The notes under the pieces are model-generated. The model did no database searches. It had not been told where the DNA came from and saw only the letters and a list, made by a program, of their open reading frames with translations. A stretch of DNA of 64,000 bases from Nyssa sinensis (lineage: Eukaryota > Streptophyta > Magnoliopsida > Cornales > Nyssaceae), in the NCBI GenBank assembly GCA_008638375.1, contig CM018052.1:16619950-16683949 (forward strand). Direction: 5' to 3'. A program made the position numbers and the translations under genes. This document shows, one piece after another, positions 12,293 through 22,283 of this stretch (its first letter is position 1; each line of letters opens with the position of its first letter).

Positions 12293-13327
12293 GTTGAAAG
12301 AAATGATATGTAGGATATCTTTATTTAATGAGCATCATATGTATATATTGAGACAAATAGATGTGTATGTTGGAAACAAGGGATGCATGTTTAATTTACA
12401 TGAATTGTGGCAACCGAATGAGGGTGGGTTGTGATATACTTATACATATGAAGAATTGCAAAATATTAGGAAGAAAAATGCTTCGAAAATAAAGGAAACC
12501 ATGTCAAAATTTTATGAAATTAAAAGAGCCATTAGGTGTGTAAAATTTTCATGAATAAGTGAAAAAAAGTGCCACAAAGTGGGGGTTAAAAGCCTTGAGA
12601 AAATAGGCCAAAACTAGAGAAATTTAGCCGCAGTCGCTACAGTAAAAATTCAGAAATAGGAAAAATCAAGTTGCAGTCATGAACAGTAAAATTGCAAAAA
12701 AACAGCACTGCCGCCAGTGCGCCCGTGCGCCCTTTCCCTGCTTGTCGCGTGCGCGCCCTTGCTGCGCCCATGCGCGTGCCTGTTGGACCATACTGCCCAG
12801 CCACCTGGTAGCCCATGACACCTGCCCTTTGGCCACCCTTTTTTGAGCCATATTGACCCCCTTTTAAGCTACTTTTGGGCCCCCTTTTGGGCCATGTTTG
12901 GCCAATTCTTAGGTCATGTTTGGCCACCATTTTGGGCTATATTTGGCCACTCTTATGGGCCGTGTTTAGCCACTCACTTGGACTAATTTTTGGTAGACTT
13001 TTTGACCTATTCTTCGCCTATGTCTTAGGGCCTTTGGGGCTCAATCGGGCCATTGTTCCAAGACATATTTAGGGACATTTTGGGGGGGCGATCTTGGAGG
13101 CCATACTTGAACATACCTTAGATTAATTTTGACCATTAGTTAGGGGAGATGTTGACTACCATTTGGGACTTTTCTCTGGTAAGTTTAGTTAACGAATTTT
13201 CATTTTCATTTTGGGGAAACATGGGGAATGAATGTAAAATTAATTGAATTCACCTTAATGAATTTTCATTTACTTTTCTTATTTCATTTCACTCACTCCC
13301 CGGGTTTGTGGAAATTCGGGGCGTGCA
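10359..13327 (+). mobile_element. Solo LTR, 2969 bp, TSD gagac/aagac
   Basis: The LTR runs from TGTAGAGACCTG to GGGGCGTGCA. The flanks gagac (10354-10358) and aagac (13328-13332) differ by one transition, so the copy is older than the neighbours with perfect duplications. There is no internal region. Shared LTR blocks are visible: a GTAGATCCTGTGGTGAAAAA block at 11765, a degenerate GGGCATAAGCC palindrome near 12129, and a 22-23-bp minisatellite near 12786-13000. A 55-bp 5' fragment of the same family lies at 31042 and 3' fragments lie at 41052 and 42841. Confidence 0.8.
12786..13010 (+). repeat. 22-23-bp TGGCCAC minisatellite in LTR
   Basis: About ten imperfect units of the form TGGCCACNCTTTTGGGCCATGTT follow each other. 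The same array occurs in the related LTR fragments at 42990-43210 (plus) and about 41340-41640 (minus). Confidence 0.8.
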
Positions 13328-13332
13328 AAGAC

Positions 13333-14227
13333 CTTTGATACTTTTTTTTTTATTTGTTTCTTCACTAGTTGACATTATTTTTGGTTAGTTTTTTTTTTTT
13401 TTTATTATTATTATTATTTGAATTTGAATACATTCGTTATATATTTTTAGTATCATTGACTATGAATTTCTTGGAATTTTTCACCTCTTTATTTTTTTTT
13501 CCCTTATCTTCTTCTTTCTTCTTTACTGCTATCTCAATTTTAGTTTATATTAAAATTTGTTCATCGGATTTTCGTTCACAATCACAATCATTTTGTATTC
13601 TATTCATAATCAGGTATGTGATTATATAATTTTTTTTCATATTAGTTTTTTTGTTCATTATAGGCATTATATTCATAATTTTTTTTCATACAACATTTTT
13701 ATTATTTACATAATATTTTGTTCATTTTTTTTAGTTTATATAAATGTTTTGTAAATTTTTACATGTAGGTGTTTTGTTTATTATAAAAATGCATATGTTT
13801 ATGTTTTATTTTCTTTTATATTTTTTTATTAATGTATAATTTCATAGTTTCATATTGTATAATTTTATATTTCACATATTTCACCATAAATATACATATG
13901 TTTATGTTTTGTTTTATTATAATTTTACAGTTTCATATTGTATAAAAAATTGTTCTTTTATCTTTTTTATTTATCTTTTTTTTCCTTTTCAAGCTTCTAA
14001 TAATATTTGAAATTATAGGGATTTAGAAACCCCAATTCCAGCGTCGAAAATTGAAGGATTAGTAGATTGGAGCGTGGTTGCTTTTTTTGAGTAACGGAAA
14101 TCTTTTCCTTGTTTTGCAGCTACATAGAGTCATTTTTGTCTTTTGGTAGCTAGTTTTTTTTTTAGGACTATATTATCCATAAAATTCAACTGTACTTCTC
14201 GGATTATAAAAGTTAGAGTTGAATTCT
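13333..14227. other. AT-rich spacer, ends in TSD attct
   Basis: The stretch is very T-rich with poly(T), (ATT)n and repeated TTTCATAnTTT-like phrases. No coding region was recognised; the short ORFs are low-complexity. It ends with attct (14223-14227), the left copy of the duplication around the Tekay element. Confidence 0.6.
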
Positions 14228-17072
14228 TGTTATAACATGAATTTTTTTTTTTATGATTTTATTATTTATTCTTGCAAATATTAATTAATTATTATTGTTA
14301 TTATAATTATTGGATGTATGTGTATGTGTATATGTATATATATATATATATGTATATATATGTGTATAAATTTAAAGTATTTATTTGGTATATGTGTATA
14401 CATGTGAGTGTGTATAAATTGTGTAAATATACATGAGTGTATGTAAATATATACATGTGCAAAACAGTGTGTGTGGTGTATGTGTGTAACCGGTTGTGTG
14501 TGTGTGTGTGAGTTTGAGTGTGATACACTCAAACAAGCATGGGTTGGGGTTGTGTGTGTGAGTGGAATTCAGGGAGTGGGAGGTGCAGATTTGGCAGAGA
14601 GTAGTTGGTCTTGGGGAGAGAGAGAGAGAGAGAGATATAGAGAGAGAGAGAGTGAAGAGAAAAAAGAGTGTGTTCTCGGGTGGAAAGAGAAGAAAAGGAA
14701 AGAAGCAGAAAGTGAGAGAGAGAAACGGAGTTCTGAGAGAGAGAGTTGAAGCTTGGTTGGGCTCGGAGCAAGAAGGTGGAAGAGGGCACGGCTAGAGAGA
14801 GAAACGGCCGAAAGTTTTGGTAAGTGGGTTGCTTCTGTTTCGATTTTTTTTAGAGCATTTTAATTGATTTAAATTGTGGGATCTTGTAGAGCATAATGTA
14901 AGGATTAAAACGCAACAAGAATGATAGAAAACGGTTGAAAAATGAGGGAGAAAAGGGGATGTGCAGGTCACGGCCATGGGGGGAAATCTGGGTTTTTCGT
15001 TGTGATTGGGAGCTTCAAAACGGTATTAAAAGGCTCCAAAAATGTTTTAGAATAATTTGGGATTGAAAGGGGCTTCGAAAACACCAAGAAAATCAAGTTT
15101 GAAAACTTGATTTTCTGAAATTCCGGCCACCGGCGCCGGAGAAGGCGACCGGAGCTTCGCCGGAAAAACGGGGGATGAAGGACACCGTTCCGGGTCCGGG
15201 TCGGGTCGGTTCGGGTCGGGTCGGGCTTGGGCTGACCCGCCCCTGCCACGTGTCGGCCCACTGTTTAAAAAAAAATAAATAAATAAATAAAAAAAATAAA
15301 AATAAAAACCTGAATTGGACCGGTTAAAAGGGGAATGGGCTGAACCGGTCAGTTCAGTGAACTCTTAGACCGGTTTAGGGTTTTGGTTTAAAAACCCCCT
15401 GGTTCAAACCAAAATTTAGGTGATTTATGTTTTGAACCCCAAAACTTTTTAATAATTATATTTTGAACCCTCAGCCTTTAAGAAATCAGAATTTGACCCA
15501 AGACTTTTGGTTAATTATATTCTGACCCTCATGAATAAAATATTAATAAATTATTAATTAAATTAATTAATTAATTAATTAATTAATTTAATTTAATTAA
15601 TTAAATATCCAAAAACATTCCGGAGTCCAAAGGGGACAAGTCATTAGTGTATTTTGACTATCTCGACCATTCTGAGACCAATGGTGAGGTCCGTTTTACG
15701 AGACGGGGTCCCGAAAAATAAAAGACCCGTAGTAACCCTTAAAATTATCAAAATGCCCCTAACTTGAAACACTGTCAGACGAACTCCGAATTAGGTAAAC
15801 AAATAGTGAAATTTTAGTATCTCGAACATTCCGGACTCAACCGTGGAGTCCGATTTGTGAAAAGAGGTCACGGAATGTAAGGACACGTGTAAAGTGCAAA
15901 ATGACTGTTTTGCCCTTTTGAACCCCGGTGTCCGAATTGAGTTCTACGAGAACCTAGACTTACTTTCTTAAACGTTCTAGAACCAATGGTAGAGTTTAAT
16001 TTAGCAGAATAGAAACTTATGAATTAAAGGCATAAAATTTGATGAATAGCATAAATTCAAATAACAATAGACTGAGTTGTAATTTCTACTTTTAGGGACA
16101 CTGACAGGACAGGAGGGGGCGATCTGATCTTCTACATTTTCATCCGTCGGTTCAGTTACATATAGTGCACGATCTTCTAGGGTTGATACCAACCCATCAG
16201 GTATGGTGTTTTGCTAGTGTTAGAAATGAAGTTAAGTTAGGAATATTTGTGAATGACTGGAATGCTGTATGTGTTTATCTGTAATGTGTTTACCTGTTTA
16301 TTTGGAATTGGTTGTTCACATGTTATGTGTTACTTGCAAATTGATAAAGTGAAGAACATGAATCATGATGTACGAACATATGAGATATGCATGTTTATGA
16401 AACTGACTAGTGATTTATTTCTTATTGTCCAAGCATGTTATATTATTAAGATTCATGTTCATTGAGATTGCATTGGCATATTGGCATATGATGAATTCCT
16501 TGAGAACATGGCGTGGGTAAGCACATGGTGCTTTGCATTATGAGGGTGTAGATCCTGTGGTGAAAAACCCAAAATCGGCCATTGCAATGGTACTTCGAGC
16601 CATCGGGGAGTACCCGTAAATGAGACATGGGTGTGGCATAGAGTTGTGCATGGGTGCGTCATGCATACCATTCATATATTACTGCGATGCTTGAATGTCA
16701 TTTAGAAATAAATGTACACTTTGCACATGCCACGCCTTAGCTTTATTTCTGGCATTAGCATTTCATCATACCAGCAGTTGTGCTGACCCATTCATGGGCA
16801 ACATTTTCAGATGAGGATCCTCCAGCCACTAGAGACTCGGTGATGCCCTGATAGGGTGAAGCCTGTGATGTATTTGTGATTCGTGAAACTTGTATTTTGT
16901 TATGTAAGGGCTTAAGCCCGAATGACTGATGAACAATGTATTCGATGTTATTTGATGTATGGATGGTGATGGACGCATGTTTGGTGAATCTAATTACTTT
17001 TGTACTTTTATTTATTTTACTTTCTGTCTCGTCAGTCGCGCCTCGGGTTCGTCGGGAATTCGGGGCGTGACA
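14228..17072 (+). repeat. 5' LTR of the Tekay element, 2845 bp
   Basis: It runs TGTTATAACATG to GGGGCGTGACA. The 5' end holds TA, TG and GA microsatellites (14330-14740). A triplicated module of about 150 bp lies at 15640-16025. A conserved 20-nt block lies at 16548 and the palindrome GGGCTTAAGCCC at 16908-16919. It is nearly identical to the copy at 22284-25137. Confidence 0.95.
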
Positions 17073-17075
17073 ACG

Positions 17076-17087
17076 TGGTATCAGAGC
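17076..17087 (+). promoter_or_regulatory. Primer binding site, initiator Met tRNA
   Basis: TGGTATCAGAGC lies three bases after the LTR end and matches the 3' end of initiator Met tRNA. The match stops after 12 nt, where CATAGG replaces the usual CAGGT. Confidence 0.9.
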
Positions 17088-17281
17088 ATAGGTTCGAATA
17101 CCTAGAGACTGTGGGGTGTTGTTTAACACCATGAGACCCTAGAGAAGAGAATGAGACTTAGTATGAACTGTTAGCAGCATGTGATAGGATCTTATGTGCT
17201 ACGTGATTATGTGTCCTAATGCATGCCTTATTGTGATTACGTGAAGAAGTGATACTAAAATTTTCTCTTGGACTTGTAGAT

Positions 17282-18781
17282 ATGCCTCCTAGACGAGCTC
17301 CTACGAGAGGCAGACCACCCAGAGGGGGTAGGGGTAGGGGTGCGCCTCGAGGTGCCGCCCAGCCTCGTCGTGGTAGACCCAGAGCTGCTGCCCCTATTCC
17401 TGATGTGGTTGAGGAGGTAGTTGCCTCAGCTGACGTTCCCGAGCATAGTGCAGCTGAGGAGGATATTGCTCCAGCCCCTGTGGAGGAGGTGGGGCAGACT
17501 ATTGGCGCCAGAGATTTGGCGACCATTATACAGGAGTGCTTCCGTGCTATGCAGGAGGCCAGGACCACTGATGCTGAGGCCAGGGCTGCTGATGCCGAGG
17601 CCAGGGCTGCCGGTGCCGCGGCCAGAGCGGCCGGTGGGGAGACCAGAGACACCTTCGTCATGAAGGCGTTTCAGCGTATGAGGCCACCGTCATTTGCAGG
17701 ACAGCCTGATCCTTTGGTGGCCGAGGAGTGGCTGGACCAGATTGTGAGGATCCTGGACTCATTAGGGATTGTTGAGCCATACCTGAGGATCCGATGTGCC
17801 ACCTTACAGTTTACAAGGCTAGCGAGCCAGTGGTGGAAGGTATCTGCCGGCAGGATTAGCAGGTTCGGAGAGGGATGGGACGCATTTGTGGCCATGTTCA
17901 ATGACCACTACTTTCCAGCGACTGCTAGGGTCGGGTTCAGGAGAGAGTTTGAGACCTTACTACAGAGGGACATGACCGTGACACAGTATGAGTCCTAGTT
18001 TACCGCATTGGGCAGGTTTGCCCCGCACATTATTGGGGTGGAGGAGCTGAGAGTTTATCATTTTCTAGAGGGGCTGAAGACCTCTATCAGGGATAGACTA
18101 GCGGGTCATATCATTGACACTTACGAGGAGGCTGTGATCAGGGCCACGAGGGTAGAGAGGGAGTTGGCAGCTCTCAGAGGGATTAGGGAGTCCCGGACTC
18201 AGACCAGGCCAGCCACAGCACTAGCACTTACACCAGCTCAGCCTACTGTGACCGTCCCAGCTCATTTTGGTAGGAGGCCGCCGAAGAGATTCCGAGGCAG
18301 TACCTCTTCTCTATCTGCATCCCAGAGGCCTATGCAGCTTTTAGCTCCCCAGCCCACTGTGTCTATTACTCCTCGAGGGGGGGCACCACAGCTGACCATC
18401 ACATGCTACCAGTGTGGACAGCCTGGCCACAGGATGGCTGATTGCCCACAGAGAGATCCTAGTCAGGGATCAGGGACAGGGCCGAGCCAGCTACCACTCC
18501 CATCCCAGTCTCAGAGTTAGGCCTGGAGGGCCACCCCAGTGTGCTATACTTGTCATCAGCCGGGCCATGTCAAGGCCCACTGTCCTCAGGGGCAGACTTC
18601 CCAGAGTGCACCGAGGTCCCACTATTTCCAGCCTACCCAGGTACCTTTACCCCAGACACAGTCAGGCTATAGACCCCCGGCACCTTACTATCAGCCAGCA
18701 TCCTCAGCCTTGAGTGTTAGAGCCCCAGCCCCGAGAGGGGGAGGACAGCAGGGGCAGAGAGGGGGAGGCAGACAGGGTTAG
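17282..18781 (+). pseudogene. gag: gag of the Tekay element, in-frame stops
   Basis: Gag would form the cytoplasmic particle. The ATG at 17282 opens a basic Arg/Pro/Gly-rich N-terminus (MPPRRAPTRGRPP), followed by an Ala-rich heptad-like segment (about residues 95-125), the capsid-like retrotrans_gag domain (about 130-300, with WLDQI and a WW pair), and two CCHC zinc knuckles, CYQCGQPGHRMADC near 18404 and CYTCHQPGHVKAHC near 18542. In-frame TAG codons stand at 17996, 18518 and 18779. Each fits a C-to-T change of CAG (a G-to-A change of TGG is possible). The third stop lies between gag and protease, a place where some retroelements use readthrough, but three stops argue for decay. The frame is continuous into pol. 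Confidence 0.9.
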
Positions 18782-21700
18782 ACCGTGCAGGGCAGGGTGT
18801 ACGCAGTTACTACCCCAGAGGCTTCTACTGCTGGGCCATCAGTAGTACGAGGTACCTTTCTTATGTTCAGTTCATGGGCTAGCGTGTTGATAGACTCTAG
18901 TGCATCGCATTCTTTTATATCCACTATATTTGCCATGTCTTTGGGGTTGACTATAGATCGGATGGATCCACCACTACGTGTTGATACTCCTGTTGGGGGT
19001 AGTGTGACATTGACCAGGGTCTGTAAGGGTTGTTCACTTGAGATAGCTGACCGTACTCTCTGCTTTGATTTTATTGTGCCTGATATGACTAGCTTCGATG
19101 TTATCTTGGGTATGGATTGGCTGTTTACTTTCCGGGCTAGTATTGATTGTTTCAGAGGGAGAGTTACAGTGTGCACCCCTGAGGGGGATTGTTTTTATTT
19201 CACGGGAGATCGTGGAGACTTCTTGATACCACCCTTGTACGACTCTAGGAGTTGGGGAGCCCATAGCTATATGTTGGCTAGTATGATTGCAGGGGATAGT
19301 GAGGCTACAGGGGTTGTGTTGCCACCGGTGGTAGAGGAGTTTCCTGATGTATTTCCCGAAAGCTTGACTAGTTTACCCCCGAGGCGGGAGGTGGAGTTTA
19401 CCATTGAGCTTATCCCCGGTACTGTACCCATATCTATCCCACCATACCGCATGGCTCCAGCAGAGTTGAGAGAGCTGAGGGAGCAGCTGACTGACCTTCA
19501 GGGTAAGGGGTTCATCCGTCCTAGCACTTCTCCTTGGGGTGCCTCAGCACTCTTTGCGAAGAAGAAGGACGGGACGTTGCGGTTATGTGTGGACTACCGG
19601 AGGCTGAACCGGGTGACTATTAAGAACAAGTACCCGTTACCCAGGATCGATGACTTGTTTGATCAGTTGAGAGGTTCGAGATGTTTCTCGAAGATTGATC
19701 TTCGGTCTGGGTATCATCAGTTGAGAGTGCGAGAGGAGGACATAGCGAAGACAGCCTTCCGCACTCGCTATGGTCACTTTGAGTTCGTGGTGATGCCATT
19801 TGGTGTGATGAATGCCCCAGCGGCATTCATGGATTTGATGCACCGTGTCTTCGGCCAGTACATAGATCAGTTCGTGGTGGTGTTTGTGGACGATATTCTG
19901 ATTTACTCACCTTCTGAGGATGAGCATGCTTTCCACCTACGGACTGTGTTACAGATCTTGAGAGAGCATAGGCTGTTTGCCAAGCTCTCCAAGTGCGAGT
20001 TCTGGCTCCAGGAGGTACAGTTCTTGGGCCACGTGGTATCTGGGAGTGGAGTATCTGTTGACCCTTCTAAGGTCGACTCTGTTATGAGCTGGGAGAGGCC
20101 GAGGAACGTATTTGAGATACGGAGTTTCTTGGGGTTAGCAGGGTACTACCGCCGTTTTGTGGAGGGATTTTCCCGACTTGCCGCACCGATGACCCGGCTG
20201 ACGCGCAAGGGCGTCAGATTTCAGTGGACCGACGACTGTGAGCAGTCATTTCAGGAGCTGAAGAGGAGATTGACTTCAGCTCCTGTCCTGATTATCCCCG
20301 AGGGAGGCCTGGGTTATACAGTATACTGTGATGCTTCCCGAGAGGGATTGGGTTGTGTATTGATGCAGGAAGGATGGGTAGTAGCTTATGGTTCTTGCCA
20401 GCTGAAGAGCCATGAGAAGAACTACCCCACCCACGATTTGGAGTTGGCTGCCGTCATCTTTGCTTTTAAGAGCTGGCGACACTATTTATATGGGGTGAGA
20501 TTTGAGGTGTTCTCGGACCACAAGAGCCTCAGATATATCTTTACACAGAAGGATCTGAACCTTCGACAGAGGAGATGGATGGAGTACCTAGAGGATTACG
20601 ACTTTGACCTTCAGTACCATCCTAGGAAGGCCAACGTCGTAGCTGATGCACTCAGTCGGAGGCCGAGGAGCACCTTAGCCAGCCTAGCCATCAGAGAGTG
20701 GGAGATGATGGGAGCTATTGGGGAGTTTGACTTAGAGCTTACCGAGTCTGAGGGACACGCCACCCTATTCAGCTTGTGTGTACAGCCTACCCTTCTGACC
20801 AGAGTTATAGAGGCACAGTTGCTGGATACCGAGGCTGAGCAGATCAGGGCACGGATTGCTAGCCCTGAGGGATTTGAGGGATGGACGGTCCATTCTGACC
20901 TTGGTTTGAGATACAGAGGTAGAGTCTTCGTTCCCGAGTCTCTTAGGACTGATGTCCTTAGGGATTTCCACCATTCACGCTTAGCGGTGCACCTAGGGGG
21001 CACCAAGATGTATCATGATCTACGCCGTCAGTATTGGTGGACTGGGATGAAGGCAGATGTGGCACAGTTTGTGGCTAGGTGTCTCACGTGCCAGCAGGTG
21101 AAGGCTGAGCACCAGAGGCCTGGAGGTTTGTTACAGCCACTACCGGTCGCCGAGTGGAAGTGGGAGCACGTTACCATGGATTTCGTGATGGGTCTTCCGA
21201 GGTCACCTAGGGGCCATGATGCGATTTGGGTTATTGTGGACAGACTGACGAAGTCCGCCCATTTCTTACCGATCAGAGTGACTGACTCATCAGACGTCCT
21301 CAGTAGGTTGTACATTCGAGAGATAGTACGACTACATGGGGTACCGGTATCCATAGTTTCTGACAGGGACCCACGTTTCACTGCACGGTTCTGGCAGAGT
21401 TTCCAGACAGCCTTAGGGACCCAGCTGCAGTTCAGTACTGCCTTCCACCCACAGACAGATGGCCAGTCAGAGCGCACTATTCAGATCTTGGAGGATATGC
21501 TCAGGGCCTGCGTCATGGACTTTAGAGGTAGCTGGGAGGACTACCTTGCCTTAGTTGAGTTTGCCTACAACAACAGCTACCAGTCCAGCATTGAGATGGC
21601 ACCATTTGAGGCATTATATGGTAGGCCGTGCCGTTCCCCGGTATGTTGGACCAAGGTGGGAGAGACAGCTGCCTTAGGACCTGATATTGTTTGTGAGACC

Positions 21701-22219
21701 ACGGACAAGATACAGGTGATCAGACAGCGGTTGTTGACAGCTTAGAGCCACCAGAGGAGTTATGCAGATAGGAGGCGGTGACCCTTAGTATTTGAGGTGG
21801 GGGACCATGTGTTCCTCAAGGTATCTCCCAGACGAGGTTTGAGGAGATTTGGGCGCGATGGGAAGCTATCGCCACGATTTATAGGTCCCTTTGAGATACT
21901 TGGGAGAGTTGGTGAGGTGGCTTATAAGCTAGCCTTACCACCACAGCTATCAGGGGTCCACGACGTCTTCCATGTATCTATGCTGAGGAAGTACCATCCC
22001 GACCCCTCACATGTACTTGACTGGGTAGATCTTCAGTTAGAGGGGGACGCTTCCTATGACCAGAGACCCGTAGAGATATTGGACTCGAGGGACCAGGTTT
22101 TGCGAGGCAGGACCATCCCTTTGGTCAAGGTTCATTGGAACCACCATGGGGTTGAGGAGGCTACTTGGGAGCGTGAGGCCGAGGTTCGAGTTAGGTACCC
22201 TGAGTTGTTTGATCAGTGA
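18782..22219 (+). pseudogene. pol: pol of the Tekay element: PR-RT-RH-IN-chromodomain
   Basis: The polyprotein would process gag-pol, copy RNA to DNA and integrate it. Residues are counted from the ATG at 17282. The protease motif is LIDSSASHS (Asp538) instead of the usual D-S-G: the active-site Gly is Ser. RT has FVDD with Asp870-Asp871 intact. RNase H follows with an YCDAS start. Integrase has an HHCC finger (...[11 protein letters not shown]...C-TCQQ) and a perfect D-D(35)-E triad at Asp1300, Asp1361 and Glu1397. The C-terminus carries the GPFEI segment and a chromodomain-like end (VKVHWNHHGVEEATWE) as in Tekay. Internal stops are TAG at 21743 (from CAG) and TGA at 21779 (from CGA). The final stop is TGA at 22217-22219. 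Confidence 0.93.
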
Positions 22220-22270
22220 TGTATTTTCTTTTGTTCTATGTTATTTTAAATTTCGGGACGAAATTTTTGT

Positions 22271-22283
22271 AAGGAGGGAAGGA
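22271..22283 (+). promoter_or_regulatory. Polypurine tract of the Tekay element
   Basis: AAGGAGGGAAGGA directly precedes the 3' LTR, the expected primer for plus-strand synthesis. Confidence 0.85.

Noticed and set aside
14281..14532. His/Thr/Ile-rich ORFs on the minus strand (also at 22342, 31714, 62105)
   Set aside because: They are translations of TA and TG microsatellites in LTRs.
17076..17100. tRNA-like sequence
   Set aside because: It is only the 12-nt complement of the tRNA 3' end (primer site); no cloverleaf is present. The same holds for 10027-10039.
17158..17661. 167-codon minus-strand ORF opposite gag
   Set aside because: It is the shadow of the Ala-rich gag frame, with low-complexity Ala/Ser/Thr content.
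20611..21006. Minus-strand ORFs opposite RT and integrase of the Tekay element (also 21028-21477)
   Set aside because: They are shadows of the conserved plus-strand pol frame.
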